Source: Algibacillus agarilyticus
Lineage (GTDB): Bacteria; Pseudomonadota; Gammaproteobacteria; Enterobacterales; Alteromonadaceae
Direction: 5' to 3'
Assembly (NCBI RefSeq): GCF_003286125.1
Contig: NZ_QMED01000015.1
Coordinates: 1 to 64,000, forward strand
Length of the DNA stretch: 64,000 nt
Shown: in pieces, positions 19,477-30,511 of the stretch
Position numbering within the stretch: the first letter of the stretch is position 1
How the letters are laid out: every line of letters starts with the position of its first letter
Made by a program: the position numbers and the translations under genes
Notes under the pieces: generated by a model
Seen by the model: the letters and a program-made list of their open reading frames with translations, nothing else
Told to the model about the DNA's origin: nothing
The model's database searches: none

Positions 19477-20259
19477 ATGAAGTGTACTATTTTAGGCTCT
19501 GTTGATAATGCGCCAGCGGCATTATTAACCTTAGCTAAGCAATTTCAATTAGATTTTTCGCCAGAAAAAGCATTACCCTTTCAATTGATTTGGCAAGATA
19601 ACGCCTTGAAGTTATTACAAACCGAAATTGAGAAACAAGGCCCTATATGGGTGGATTTTAGTAGTCCGCAATCTGAATATCGTCGCCTACAAGTGAGTAT
19701 TAAAAAAGAAGCGATTGCTAAAGCCGTTGGTCTTAAAGCGGGTAAGCGACCACGCGTTTTAGACGCGACCGCCGGATTAGGCCGAGATGCATTTGTATTG
19801 GCCGCATTAGGCTGTGAAGTGGAACTGGTTGAGCGACACCCCGTTGTTGCGAGTTTATTGCATGATGGATTGAGGCGCGCGTTAATAGAGGCAAGTGTGA
19901 ATGATGTTGCAAGCCGAATGACGTTGGTTCATCAAGCCTCGCTTGATTATTTAACGCAGGTCGCCAACCTTGAACACGACTTAAAGCCACAGGTTGTGTA
20001 TTTAGACCCTATGTACCCGCACCCTGAGAATAAGAAAAAAGCCGCCGCCGTTAAAAAAGAAATGCGTTCTTTTCAGCATTTAGTTGGAGCTGACACTGAT
20101 GCTGATCATTTATTAGACGCCGCGCTAGCGGCAGCGCAAGAACGAGTTGTTGTAAAAAGGCCTGATTACGCAGGCGTACTCGATGGCAAAAAACCGAGTC
20201 ATGTTATTAGTGCTAAGAAAAATCGCTTTGATGTTTACGTTAAAGCCAAAGCCAACTAA
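19477..20259 (+). CDS. rsmJ: 16S rRNA (guanine(1516)-N(2))-methyltransferase RsmJ
   Basis: The 260-aa length fits RsmJ. The S-adenosylmethionine site is seen as LDATAGLGRDAFVLAALGC near residue 88 and VELVERHP. The catalytic DPMYPH motif follows near residue 177. It methylates G1516 of 16S rRNA. It converges with rsmD, another 16S methyltransferase gene, with only 12 bp between the stops. Confidence 0.93.
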   Translation: MKCTILGSVDNAPAALLTLAKQFQLDFSPEKALPFQLIWQDNALKLLQTEIEKQGPIWVDFSSPQSEYRRLQVSIKKEAIAKAVGLKAGKRPRVLDATAGLGRDAFVLAALGCEVELVERHPVVASLLHDGLRRALIEASVNDVASRMTLVHQASLDYLTQVANLEHDLKPQVVYLDPMYPHPENKKKAAAVKKEMRSFQHLVGADTDADHLLDAALAAAQERVVVKRPDYAGVLDGKKPSHVISAKKNRFDVYVKAKAN

Positions 20260-20271
20260 AACCAATTTAAA

Positions 20272-20859
20272 CTAATTAACCGATAGTAAGCGGTAACTGA
20301 CTTCGCCGGCTGTTTTTTCTTTAAGCACTTGCCAGTTATCAGGCCAGATCACTTGTGTGAGGTTTTTTTCTACTTCTAAATAGATTAATGCGTTATTGGC
20401 AAGTTTGTTATTGTCGACCAATGCGCTAATTGTTTGAGCGGCCAAACCACAGTTGAAAGGTGGATCAATAAAGACTAAGTCAAACTGCTGTGCGGTTTGA
20501 TGTAAAAAGGTTAAGCAGTCTTGATTTTCTACTTTGATTTGAGCGCTCGATAAACTTTGAATATTTTTATTGAGCTGTTGAGCGGTACTTTTATGCTTTT
20601 CAATTAAAGTGACCGATTGCGCCCCACGGGATAAGGCTTCAATACCCAAAGAGCCGGACCCAGCATAACAATCTAATACATTTCGATCTGCCACTTTAAA
20701 CATTAGCCAATTGAATACGGTTTCTTTTACTCGGTCAGTCGTTGGGCGCAAACCTTGAGCGTCTAGCACCGGTAATTTTTTACCTTTCCATAAACCCGCA
20801 ATTATTCGAATAAAGCCAGTGGTGGTTGAACGATTGGTCTTGTTATTTTTTTTACGCAT
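20272..20859 (-). CDS. rsmD: 16S rRNA (guanine(966)-N(2))-methyltransferase RsmD
   Basis: About 195 aa. Motifs are RIIAGLWKGKKLPV, LRPTTDRVKETVFNWL, the SAM-binding DCYAGSGSLGIEALSRGA and the catalytic FIDPPF. It methylates G966 of 16S rRNA. Its position, divergent from ftsY, is the usual gammaproteobacterial order. No start has a clear ribosome site; 20859 was chosen on family length, with 20910 and 20901 as alternatives. Confidence 0.92.
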   Translation of the reverse strand: MRKKNNKTNRSTTTGFIRIIAGLWKGKKLPVLDAQGLRPTTDRVKETVFNWLMFKVADRNVLDCYAGSGSLGIEALSRGAQSVTLIEKHKSTAQQLNKNIQSLSSAQIKVENQDCLTFLHQTAQQFDLVFIDPPFNCGLAAQTISALVDNNKLANNALIYLEVEKNLTQVIWPDNWQVLKEKTAGEVSYRLLSVN

Positions 20860-20938
20860 AAGTGGGAATTTTTTTGTCTGATCTACCTTACATGATACCA
20901 TAGCCGCCATAATTGCAATATAGCTTCTATTCTCGTTA

Positions 20939-21113
20939 TATAGTCAAAGCGATCGGGTTTAGGGGAAGCCGTCAAAGCTACCGCGTCCTGCTCTCGCCCC
21001 TTACCTGCATCCATGCAGGCAAGCTTCGAGACGCCATGAGCATATGCTCTACTATGGGATTGGGTCGAGTAAGCGCTGACAATGAACCATAAAACCTGAG
21101 CGAGAAGACTATA
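20939..21113. repeat. MITE-like intergenic element
   Basis: The ends TATAGTC and GACTATA are perfect inverted repeats, and homology continues weakly inward (GCGATCGGGTTT against a mirrored AAACCTGAGCGAG). Inside are short palindromes such as CCTGCATCCATGCAGG and AGCATATGCT. It fills the rsmD-ftsY divergent gap and shows no ORF. Only one copy is in the window, so mobility is inferred. Confidence 0.4.
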
Positions 21114-21194
21114 AATTCAATTTTTATTTATCACTATGTTGCGGATTTTTATTATTCCACAAATTCAAAATATTAAAGTATAGGCATCAGCACA

Positions 21195-22415
<1,221 letters not shown>

Positions 22416-22494
22416 GCACATTGCGCAGCCCTTTGAATTAGATCAGAATAGGGTACTTTTTAAGCTAATCATTTTATAATAACAGTGTAGCCTT

Positions 22495-23187
22495 ATGATC
22501 AGATTGGATGATGTTTCAAAAACGTACGCGGGTGGGCATCAAGCGTTACAAAAAGTTAATTTTCACCTCGAAGCCGGTGAAATGGCTTTTTTAACTGGGC
22601 ATTCTGGCGCGGGTAAGAGTACGTTATTAAAGCTTATCTCGTTAATGGAACGTCCTTCTGCTGGTCAAGTGTGGATCAATAAACACAATATTACGACGGT
22701 TGCCCGTAAACATATTCCTTTTATTCGCCGTGATATCGGCATGATTTTTCAAAACTATCGTTTACTGCAAGAAAAAACCGTATTCGATAATGTCGCCTTA
22801 CCCATGATTATAGCGGCTTGTTATTCACCCAAAGAAATTCGACGTCGTGTACATGCGGCACTGGATAAAGTGGGGTTGCTCGATAAAGAACGATATTTTC
22901 CTAAAATGTTATCGGGTGGTGAACAGCAACGCGTAGGTATTGCTCGTGCTGTGGTAACCAAGCCTCCTATATTGTTAGCTGATGAACCGACGGGTAATCT
23001 TGACCCTAAATTATCACTCGAAATTATTAAGTTGTTTGAAGAGTTTAACCAAGTGGGTGTGAGTGTTCTAATTGCCACGCATGATTTGGGCTTAATTGCG
23101 CGCATGAAATACCGCAGTTTAACGCTTAAGCAAGGCCGTATGATCAACGATGGGTTAGCGCATGTGGAGAGCGAGGAAGTACGATGA
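22495..23187 (+). CDS. ftsE: cell division ATP-binding protein FtsE
   Basis: 230 aa, an ABC ATPase with Walker A GHSGAGKSTLLKL, Q-loop MIFQNYRLL, signature LSGGEQQRVGIARA and Walker B ILLADEPTGNLD. With FtsX it forms a divisome complex that drives periplasmic murein hydrolase activation in relatives. Its last codons overlap ftsX by 4 bp, implying translational coupling. Confidence 0.95.
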   Translation: MIRLDDVSKTYAGGHQALQKVNFHLEAGEMAFLTGHSGAGKSTLLKLISLMERPSAGQVWINKHNITTVARKHIPFIRRDIGMIFQNYRLLQEKTVFDNVALPMIIAACYSPKEIRRRVHAALDKVGLLDKERYFPKMLSGGEQQRVGIARAVVTKPPILLADEPTGNLDPKLSLEIIKLFEEFNQVGVSVLIATHDLGLIARMKYRSLTLKQGRMINDGLAHVESEEVR

Positions 23188-24173
23188 GTTTTTTATTTAA
23201 AGACCGACTCTCTCGAGGTGCGCATACGCAAAAAACGAGCTTTTATCAGCGAATTGTTGGCGCTATTACCGGTGTGTTTCGTCAATGGTTAGCTTCACTC
23301 GGTGAAATTTGGCGCGACCCTATTCCTTCTATTTTGACTATTGCTGTTTTAGGTGTCAGCCTTACCTTGCCCGCGACGCTTTATGTTGTGGTAAAAAATG
23401 CAGAATCGGTTAAAGGCAATTGGGATTCAGCTTCAGAGATTTCGTTATTTTTTCAAACGGATATTTCACAAAAACAAGTTCAACGGACAGTCAAAGAAAT
23501 TGAATTAATGACGCAAGTGCAAAAAGTCGAGTTTATATCGAGTAAACAAGCGCTTGCCGAATTCGAGAGCTTGTCTGGATTTGGTGAAGCTTTACAGTAT
23601 TTAGATGATAACCCTTTACCTGATGTTTTGCTGGTTACGCCGCAAGCCACTCATTCCTCTCCTACTTTTGCCGCTGAATTATTAGAAGAATTAGAAAGCT
23701 TAAACGAAATTGAATTTGGCAAGCTTGATATTGAATGGTTACGTCGTTTAGAAGCGGTTGTTAAGCTTATAAATGATGCGTTGACGAGTTTAGCGCTCTT
23801 ATTGGTTGTTTCTGTGGTATTGATTGTTGGTAATACGATCCGTTTATCAATTATTAACCAACGCGAGCAAATTGAAGTGTTAAAGCTGGTGGGAGCCACC
23901 GATGCCTTTATTCATCGTCCCTTTTTATTTACCGGGGTGTGGTATGGCTTTTTTGGCGGTGTGATAGCTTGGATCGCAATCGAGCTCATGCTCATGTGGA
24001 TTTCATTAGCGATTGAGCATTTAGCGCAACTTTACCAAGCTGACTTTTCACTTCAAGGTTTAGGGGCGAGCGATATGCTTTATTTATTAGCCATTAGCAT
24101 GGGCTTAGGGCTATTAGGCTCTTGGTGGGTTGTTAATCGTCAAATTAAACTCATTGAACCTCAAACGACATAA
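23184..24173 (+). CDS. ftsX: cell division protein FtsX
   Basis: 329 aa. A cytosolic N-terminus is followed by a first membrane segment (about residues 48-70), a periplasmic domain (about 75-190) and three more segments (about 195-220, 245-275, 295-318), the standard FtsX topology. It partners FtsE at the septum. The start overlaps the ftsE stop (ATGA). Confidence 0.94.
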   Translation: MSFLFKDRLSRGAHTQKTSFYQRIVGAITGVFRQWLASLGEIWRDPIPSILTIAVLGVSLTLPATLYVVVKNAESVKGNWDSASEISLFFQTDISQKQVQRTVKEIELMTQVQKVEFISSKQALAEFESLSGFGEALQYLDDNPLPDVLLVTPQATHSSPTFAAELLEELESLNEIEFGKLDIEWLRRLEAVVKLINDALTSLALLLVVSVVLIVGNTIRLSIINQREQIEVLKLVGATDAFIHRPFLFTGVWYGFFGGVIAWIAIELMLMWISLAIEHLAQLYQADFSLQGLGASDMLYLLAISMGLGLLGSWWVVNRQIKLIEPQTT

Positions 24174-24237
24174 AAGTAAGCGGTTCTTTTCATACTTCTG
24201 CTTCAAGGTGCTTGATAATAACAAGCACGTTAATTTA

Positions 24238-24270
24238 GCCGCTGAGTTGTTCAACTCTTTAAGCGGCTTC
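24238..24270 (-). terminator. hairpin after the EAL-HDOD gene
   Basis: AGCCGCT and AGCGGCT arms plus inner GAGTTG/CAACTC arms span the end of the EAL-HDOD gene, between it and the convergent ftsX. The T tract is weak, so this is a tentative call. Confidence 0.35.
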
Positions 24271-25494
24271 TTCACCGGCATTGTTTTGAGTGATGGAGTT
24301 AGCCCAAGTCACTGCTTCAATATAAATACGACTGATTTCATCGGTGTCTAAATCTAACCTATCGGCATGCTCTTCCATTTCTTGCCAATTAGCACGTTCA
24401 TAATCGAGTGCAAGTTGTAAATATTCACCTAATTTACCTTGGCCTGTAATAAGTGCTTCTTTTATCTCGTCCAACACCGGTAAATTTTTTAATAAACTTA
24501 ACATATCTTCATCAAGCATCGCATCAACAAGAGAGAACATACCGGTTAAGAATGCGGTTGGTGGATTTTCAGCTTCGTGCATTAAGTTGGCGACTTGACC
24601 ACAAAATCGGGCTCTAGCCACTGAAAGCGCCACTAATTCACTGGGCTTTTCATCATTTAAGTTAGCTAAAGCTAGCAACGCAATAAATTTTTTCAGTTCG
24701 GCTTCGCCCATATAAATTAAGGCATGTTTAAGCGAGCCTATTTTTTGTGAGCGACCAAAGGCGGAACTGTTTATAAAACGTAATAATTTATATGAAAGGG
24801 CGACGTCGCGTTCGATGATATTAGCTATTTTTTCTAAATCTAACTTAATACTGCATGATTCACTAATCAATTGTAGTAAGTTTAGTTTACTGCTCGATAA
24901 TGCTTTTTTCTTTAGTATCTCGGGGCGAGCAAAATAATAACCCTGGAATAAAGTAAAGCCCAACGTTCTTAGTTGTTCAAATTGTTCGCGGGTCTCGACT
25001 TTTTCAGCGAGTAAAGTAACGCCAAAACCGGCAATACGCCTTACGTACTTCGATATTTGCAAGATATTAAATTGTAATACATCAACTTTAATAATATCGA
25101 TATAAGGTAAAAAAATATCCCATTTAGGATCAAAGTCATGATCATCTAATGCTAACCGGTAACCTTGTTTTTTGATATGACGGCAGGCATCTAGCAGTTC
25201 GGAACTAATGGGTACGGTTTCTAGTATTTCAATAACCGTGGTATCGGGATCTAAAGACGTTGGAAAGCGGTTTAATAGCGTGTCTTCAAAAAAATTGATA
25301 AAGACATCTTTGCCGCCCGTCAGGGTTTCAAGTCCCGTCATTAAATGATTCTGCGCCAAAATTTTTGAAGTGGCTTGATCAGGGCACATATTAAGTGGAA
25401 AGCTGTTGTCTACGCCATCACGAAATAATAATTCATAAGCGTGAACGTCTGAATTTATATCTAATATAGCTTGCCTTGCGACATATGTTTCCAT
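24259..25494 (-). CDS. EAL and HDOD domain signalling protein
   Basis: About 411 aa. An N-terminal EAL-like domain starts METYVARQAILD; it keeps an ExLxR-like YELLFRD, but the catalytic DDFGTGYS is replaced by DDHDFDPKW, so c-di-GMP hydrolysis is unlikely. The C-terminal HDOD domain (about residues 200-390) has SYKLLRFINSSAFG. Such YuxH/CdgJ-like proteins act as regulators in motility and stress. It lies on the opposite strand between ftsX and rpoH. The start chosen is the ATG; an upstream TTG (25506) is in frame. Confidence 0.88.
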   Translation of the reverse strand: METYVARQAILDINSDVHAYELLFRDGVDNSFPLNMCPDQATSKILAQNHLMTGLETLTGGKDVFINFFEDTLLNRFPTSLDPDTTVIEILETVPISSELLDACRHIKKQGYRLALDDHDFDPKWDIFLPYIDIIKVDVLQFNILQISKYVRRIAGFGVTLLAEKVETREQFEQLRTLGFTLFQGYYFARPEILKKKALSSSKLNLLQLISESCSIKLDLEKIANIIERDVALSYKLLRFINSSAFGRSQKIGSLKHALIYMGEAELKKFIALLALANLNDEKPSELVALSVARARFCGQVANLMHEAENPPTAFLTGMFSLVDAMLDEDMLSLLKNLPVLDEIKEALITGQGKLGEYLQLALDYERANWQEMEEHADRLDLDTDEISRIYIEAVTWANSITQNNAGEEAA

Positions 25495-25910
25495 AATACG
25501 ATCCAACCATTTGAAATATCTTAAGTGTATTGCTGAACGGTATCACTGTTTACGTGGTTCAGCGTAACGAGGTTATATTAAGATGTATTAATAATTCGTT
25601 AACTAACAAAAATATAATTTTACGATGTAAAACTCACTATCTTGTTAATGTCTTGTAATTAAAATGTAGCACTTTGTGGGTTGCAGTGGAATATATTATT
25701 TGTTGTTTTGGGTTAATAACATTAATTTAATCTAAAGTAGGGCTTATTATGCGATAAGCTGAATTTATTTGATGAATAACCTGATAATTGCGACAAAATT
25801 ATTAGAATTCAACCCGACAGAGTGCTAGATTCTTTGCAAGTGATTTGCTAGAGTGCTAGCAAGTAATTTTTATCGTAATACAATTGTAGTTATCTAATAA
25901 GGAGTTCTGC
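25495..25910. other. rpoH upstream region
   Basis: A 416-bp AT-rich divergent control region between the EAL-HDOD gene and rpoH. Near rpoH, AGAGTGCTAG occurs twice (about 25820 and 25851), interleaved with GCAAGTGATTT and GCAAGTAATTT, which may be binding sites. No clear -35/-10 pair was assigned. An AAGGAG ribosome site lies 5 bp before the rpoH ATG. Confidence 0.4.
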
Positions 25911-26777
25911 ATGACATTCAAAACCACTGGTACGGCTTTAGCTATTGTACCTCAGGTCGGCAGCTTAGATTCTTACATCCAAGGGGTTAATAGCATCCCT
26001 GTTTTAAGTGTAGATGAAGAACGCAGCCTCGCAATTGATTTGGTTGAAAATGAAAACATAGAAGCCGCTCAGCGCTTGATTATGTCGCATTTACGTTTTG
26101 TCGTACATGTCGCGAAAAGCTATTCAGGTTATGGTTTGCCACAAGCTGATTTAATTCAAGAAGGCAATGTTGGTTTAATGAAAGCGGTTAAACGTTTTGA
26201 CCCAAGTGTTGGCGTACGTCTTGTTTCGTTTGCTGTACATTGGATCAAAGCTGAGATCCATGAATATGTTCTTAAAAACTGGCGCATTGTTAAAGTTGCA
26301 ACGACAAAAGCACAGCGAAAACTGTTTTTTAATCTGCGTAAGTCTAAAAAACGTTTAGGTTGGTTTAGCCATGATGAAGTTCAAGCGGTTGCCGCTGATT
26401 TAGGTGTTTCATCATCTGATGTGCTTGAAATGGAATCACGCATGAGTAGCCAAGATCAAACATTTGATTTACCTGTTGATAATGACGATGGCTCGGCTGC
26501 ATTTGCTCCGGCGCAATATTTAGAAGATTCAGCATCGGATTTAGCGGAAGGTGTTTCTGGCGCACAATGGCAAAATCAAGCTAATACACGTTTATTTAGC
26601 GCCATTAAAACATTAGATGAACGTAGCCAAGATATTATATCGGCTCGTTGGTTAGATGATGGCAGTAAAATGACACTGCAAGATTTAGCGGCAAAATATA
26701 ATGTGTCGGCTGAGCGCGTTCGTCAATTAGAAAAAAATGCCATGAAAAAAATACGCAGCACGATGGGTGAGTTATAA
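25911..26777 (+). CDS. rpoH: RNA polymerase sigma-32 factor (heat shock)
   Basis: 288 aa. Region 2 motifs are [34 protein letters not shown] and [15 protein letters not shown]. The RpoH box is seen as [15 protein letters not shown], which separates it from other sigma factors. The region 4 helix-turn-helix is [20 protein letters not shown]. It directs transcription of heat-shock chaperones and proteases. A terminator follows 30 bp after the stop. Confidence 0.96.
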   Translation: MTFKTTGTALAIVPQVGSLDSYIQGVNSIPVLSVDEERSLAIDLVENENIEAAQRLIMSHLRFVVHVAKSYSGYGLPQADLIQEGNVGLMKAVKRFDPSVGVRLVSFAVHWIKAEIHEYVLKNWRIVKVATTKAQRKLFFNLRKSKKRLGWFSHDEVQAVAADLGVSSSDVLEMESRMSSQDQTFDLPVDNDDGSAAFAPAQYLEDSASDLAEGVSGAQWQNQANTRLFSAIKTLDERSQDIISARWLDDGSKMTLQDLAAKYNVSAERVRQLEKNAMKKIRSTMGEL

Positions 26778-26807
26778 ACCTATCTAAAAAAATTAGCGTG
26801 TTTAATC

Positions 26808-26836
26808 AAAGCCGAGTTTAATCACTCGGCTTTTTT
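26808..26836 (+). terminator. terminator of rpoH
   Basis: AAAGCCGAG-TTTAATCA-CTCGGCTTTTTT: a 7-bp GC-rich stem followed by six T. Confidence 0.88.
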
Positions 26837-26870
26837 GTTTTTATATTTTGTAATAAAGAAGAAGGTTTAA

Positions 26871-27131
26871 ATGGAATGTCGCTTACATTGTGGCGCTTGT
26901 TGTATTGCCCCTTCAATTAATACACCAATACCCGGTATGCCAAACGGTAAGCCTGCTGGCGTGCGCTGTATACAATTAGATGATGATAACCTTTGTAAAA
27001 TATTTAATCAGCCTGAGCGGCCCGCGTTGTGCTCATTATTTAAAGCCGAAGCGGCTATTTGTGGTGAGACCAGAGAAGCGGCTTTACAGATCATTACGGA
27101 TTTAGAAAACGCCACTCAACCCCATTCATAA
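26871..27131 (+). CDS. YkgJ family cysteine cluster protein
   Basis: 86 aa with six cysteines in the family pattern: CRLHCGACC at the N-terminus, RCIQLDDDNLCKIF in the middle and PALCSLF later. The cysteines probably bind zinc or an iron-sulfur cluster. Biochemical role unknown. The gene stands between two terminators and is therefore probably expressed on its own or by rpoH read-through. Confidence 0.82.
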   Translation: MECRLHCGACCIAPSINTPIPGMPNGKPAGVRCIQLDDDNLCKIFNQPERPALCSLFKAEAAICGETREAALQIITDLENATQPHS

Positions 27132-27170
27132 TCATACACTTTTCATTTTAATTTATAGATTAACGCATAT

Positions 27171-27203
27171 AAAAAAACCAGCCGTTTAAGGCTGGTTTTT
27201 TAA
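27171..27203. terminator. bidirectional terminator
   Basis: AAAAAAACCAGCC-GTTTAA-GGCTGGTTTTTT is symmetric and sits between the convergent YkgJ-type gene and the amylase gene, so it can serve both. Confidence 0.88.
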
Positions 27204-27240
27204 ATTAAGACCTCGGTCTTAATTCTTCTGTTGGTACGGT

Positions 27241-29328
27241 TTATTGATTAACGACAAAAGAATGTACTGTTTCTGATTCATCATTTTTAAAGTTAGTGGC
27301 TGTCGTCCGTACACTTAATTTTGTTCCATTAGGTAACGCATGAACATCAAACTGTACGGTTAACGGTAATGTATTATCAAAAGAGACTTTTTGATATTCA
27401 CCCCCATCAATGCTTAACTCGGTGGTGAGTTCGAACACCGGAACGGGGTTTGAAGCCGCATCGGCTAAGGTGTAGCCTAACTGCACATCGCCTGCTATTT
27501 TTTCTGGTATATCGGTTAGTGTTAATGCGCCTAAACGACTTGGTTTAATCGGGGTTTTAGCTTTTAATATACGATAACTCATTGCGGGTACGTTTACATT
27601 AACATGACTATTATTAGCCATCACCTTTTGCTGACTAATCACGTCGGTATAACTCGCTGTTGTTGCGGCTAAATTAATCGATTTAGCTTGTTCAGCTGTA
27701 TTAAACACGACTAAGTATTCAACCGGGTCATTGAGTTCGACACGTGAAAACGCGTAAATACCAGGGCCATCGGTTGTGGTTGCACGAGTGTGTAACACCC
27801 CATGACGTAAAGCTGAGTGTGCTTTATAGGTTTTAGCCAAATCAGCAAAATACAGATATAAAGGATGAGATTGATTAAAGTTGTCATCGGCGGGGGTTTG
27901 ATCACTGCCAACTAAATCTTCGTTAACAAATTCAGGTACTTTTGACGGCATCATATCTTGGCGCGACGCCATATCGCCACCTGTACCACCAAAACCTTGT
28001 TCATCACCGTAATAAACAACCGGAATACCTCGAGCAAAATAGGTTAGCGCATGGGCTAGTTTAATTTTGTCTAATTTTTGTTGCTCGGTTAAATTACGTT
28101 TTGAGTTACTTAAAAAGTGAGTAAAGCGCCCCATATCATGGTTACCGATAAAGTTTAGATTTAAATCTGCACTGCTATCGCCATCGTTATAGAGATCATC
28201 GTTGTCAAACAAGGTTTGAAGTTTATCGGTGCCGGTTTCGTTAACGAATACATCGTATACTGCACCTTGAAAGCCAAAATCTAAGATAGCGGGCATTTTT
28301 CCATCGGTTGTATAATGGCTTAATACATGCGGGTTGCCATCGTAAACTTCACCAAACACATGGAAGTTTGGCATGCCTAACGATTTTGCGTGTTCGATGA
28401 TTGCAGGGGTAAACTCTGCCCAAAATTCGGTATTAACATGTTTGACTGTATCAACGCGAAAACCATCAGGCCGCAATTCTTCGATGATATTTTTAAAGAT
28501 ATCGATCATGCCTTTAACCACTTCTGGGTTGTCGGTATCAACGTCATCTAAACCAGCGAAGTCGCCATACACTGAGTTTTCACCTTGCCAAGTACTATCA
28601 CCTTGATTGTGATAATACTTAGGGTCATTAAGCCATTCTGGGACTTTTATATTTTTTGATGCTTCAGGTACAACGATAGTATATTTATCACCATTCTTAA
28701 CTTGCTCTAAACTTTTATACGGACAAGGCCCTGTATCTAACGACCAGCGGTCGCCTTTCTCGCCATGGCACTCAACAAACTTAATAACATCGGCTGTATG
28801 GTTGGTAATAATGTCGAAGTAAATCTTTATGCCACGTTCATGTGCGGCTGCAATTAAGTTTTTTAAATCTTGATTGGTGCCTAAATGCGGGTCTATTTCA
28901 GTAAAATCGAGTACCCAATAGCCATGATAACCGGTTATTTCACCTTGCACTGCTTGGTTACGCAAAATAGGCGTCATCCAAATTGCGGTAATCCCCATCT
29001 CATCGAGGTAAGGTATTTTTTCTTGTAACCCCATCATGTCGCCGCCGTGGAAATGGCTTTTTTTGCTGGGATCAAAACCACCATACGATACTGGCGTTTT
29101 AGGATCGCCCATGTCATTGGTTTTATCGCCATTATAAAAACGATCAGGCATAACAAAGTAAAAAATATCATCGCGTACATCACGATTAACAGGGTCTTTG
29201 TATATGTCGCTTGTTGTTTTAGCGGTTTCATTTTCTGATTGGCTGCTTGTGCAAGCACAAAGTGCTAAAGCTAAGCTTGAAGCTAGCAATGCACGGGTAA
29301 ATGTAGTGCGATTGATATTAATTGTCAT
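27241..29328 (-). CDS. alpha-amylase family glycoside hydrolase (GH13), lipoprotein
   Basis: 695 aa. A signal peptide ends in a plausible lipobox (LALCAC), so the enzyme is probably membrane-anchored outside the cytoplasm. The GH13 regions are complete: FDIITNH (I), GFRVDTVKH (II, nucleophile Asp), FGEVYDG (III, acid Glu) and FIGNHD (IV). An all-beta C-terminal part (about residues 560-695) looks like an amylase C domain plus an Ig-like domain. It probably cuts alpha-1,4-glucans or cyclodextrin-like substrates; the exact preference is uncertain. An esterase gene lies 100 bp upstream on the same strand. Confidence 0.88.
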   Translation of the reverse strand: MTININRTTFTRALLASSLALALCACTSSQSENETAKTTSDIYKDPVNRDVRDDIFYFVMPDRFYNGDKTNDMGDPKTPVSYGGFDPSKKSHFHGGDMMGLQEKIPYLDEMGITAIWMTPILRNQAVQGEITGYHGYWVLDFTEIDPHLGTNQDLKNLIAAAHERGIKIYFDIITNHTADVIKFVECHGEKGDRWSLDTGPCPYKSLEQVKNGDKYTIVVPEASKNIKVPEWLNDPKYYHNQGDSTWQGENSVYGDFAGLDDVDTDNPEVVKGMIDIFKNIIEELRPDGFRVDTVKHVNTEFWAEFTPAIIEHAKSLGMPNFHVFGEVYDGNPHVLSHYTTDGKMPAILDFGFQGAVYDVFVNETGTDKLQTLFDNDDLYNDGDSSADLNLNFIGNHDMGRFTHFLSNSKRNLTEQQKLDKIKLAHALTYFARGIPVVYYGDEQGFGGTGGDMASRQDMMPSKVPEFVNEDLVGSDQTPADDNFNQSHPLYLYFADLAKTYKAHSALRHGVLHTRATTTDGPGIYAFSRVELNDPVEYLVVFNTAEQAKSINLAATTASYTDVISQQKVMANNSHVNVNVPAMSYRILKAKTPIKPSRLGALTLTDIPEKIAGDVQLGYTLADAASNPVPVFELTTELSIDGGEYQKVSFDNTLPLTVQFDVHALPNGTKLSVRTTATNFKNDESETVHSFVVNQ

Positions 29329-29428
29329 GTATCACCAAATATATTTAGGTTAACGAATTGTTAATTAGCTTAACTATAAACAAAGATAGGTAGCTTGGCT
29401 TTGTTCTGCAAACGTATGCATAGATAAT

Positions 29429-30376
29429 TTATTTACGATTTAATAAAAAGCGCAGTGGAATGGGTAAACGAGCGCGCCAATCTTTTTCGCTGTGGTCAGC
29501 TTTAGCAAAAACACTTGAGTGCCAGTTATGGCCGATTTTATAGCCTTTATTTTGCATTATTTTATCGATTGCTTTTTGAGTGGGTGAATAAAGCGCATCA
29601 ACGCCTTCAGTGCCATGGTCAAAATAAATTTTATGTCGTCCGGCTTGCGGTAAATGCTGTGCGAAATAATCAATAAAAGCCTGTGGTACGGGGTTATTAC
29701 TCATGGTATGTACGCCGGGCCAATGAGTTGATAAACACGCCGCGCCACCAAATACGTCAGGGTATTTTGTTAGAGCATAAATTGAAATGAGCGCGCCCAT
29801 ACTTGAACCCATAATAAAGGTGTGCTCGAGAGTGGGCTGAGTCGCGTATTCTCTATCAATATAAGGTTTAAGCTCGTCGACTAAAAATTGTAAATAGTGA
29901 TCTGATTGTATTTTGGCTTGAAAGAAAGGGTTATGCTCATCACGCTTTGCTTGATAAACACGTTGGCGGTTTTCGGTTGATAGCTGCTCAAAAGGTGCTT
30001 GAGGAAAGTATTCTGCATGCCTTAAATGATGACCGCCATTATCAATACCCACCACAATAAAAGGGGCTGTTTGTGATTCTTTCATTAGTTGATGGGCTGT
30101 TTCATCGACACCCCATTCTTGATTGTTCCAGGTACTTAATTCATCAAACAGCATTTGACCGTCTTGCATGTATATCACATCAAAACGCACGCCTGCGGCC
30201 TGAAGCGCACGATAGTTATCTGGCAACCAAATTCGGATAGTCCGTTTGTTGATGAATTTTGATGGAAAGCTTTCTAGGGTAATCAGTTCACCTTGCGTCA
30301 CCGACATGGCCGCAACCTGATTGAAGAATGAGAAAAAGGACGCAAATAAAAAGAATTGTGAATAGTTTTTTAACAT
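29429..30376 (-). CDS. exported esterase-like alpha/beta hydrolase
   Basis: 315 aa with an N-terminal signal peptide (hydrophobic to about residue 23, AMA-like end). The fold is of the esterase D / enterochelin-esterase-like group: RIWLPDNYRA, DVIYMQDGQMLFD, the nucleophile elbow GSSMGAL near residue 193 and a late catalytic His region (AKADHSEKDW). The acyl substrate is unknown. It is upstream of and co-directional with the amylase gene, which suggests a shared role in using polysaccharide. Confidence 0.8.
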   Translation of the reverse strand: MLKNYSQFFLFASFFSFFNQVAAMSVTQGELITLESFPSKFINKRTIRIWLPDNYRALQAAGVRFDVIYMQDGQMLFDELSTWNNQEWGVDETAHQLMKESQTAPFIVVGIDNGGHHLRHAEYFPQAPFEQLSTENRQRVYQAKRDEHNPFFQAKIQSDHYLQFLVDELKPYIDREYATQPTLEHTFIMGSSMGALISIYALTKYPDVFGGAACLSTHWPGVHTMSNNPVPQAFIDYFAQHLPQAGRHKIYFDHGTEGVDALYSPTQKAIDKIMQNKGYKIGHNWHSSVFAKADHSEKDWRARLPIPLRFLLNRK

Positions 30377-30511
30377 GTTAATGCCAAGGTAGTTTGGTAT
30401 TAAAACTACCTTAGCGTATTCATGTTTTAATTACGCTAGTCTGCATTCGTATTCACATTGGATTTGCGTGAAATTTTGATTAAATGCGTCTAGGCACAAG
30501 GGTATAAGTGA

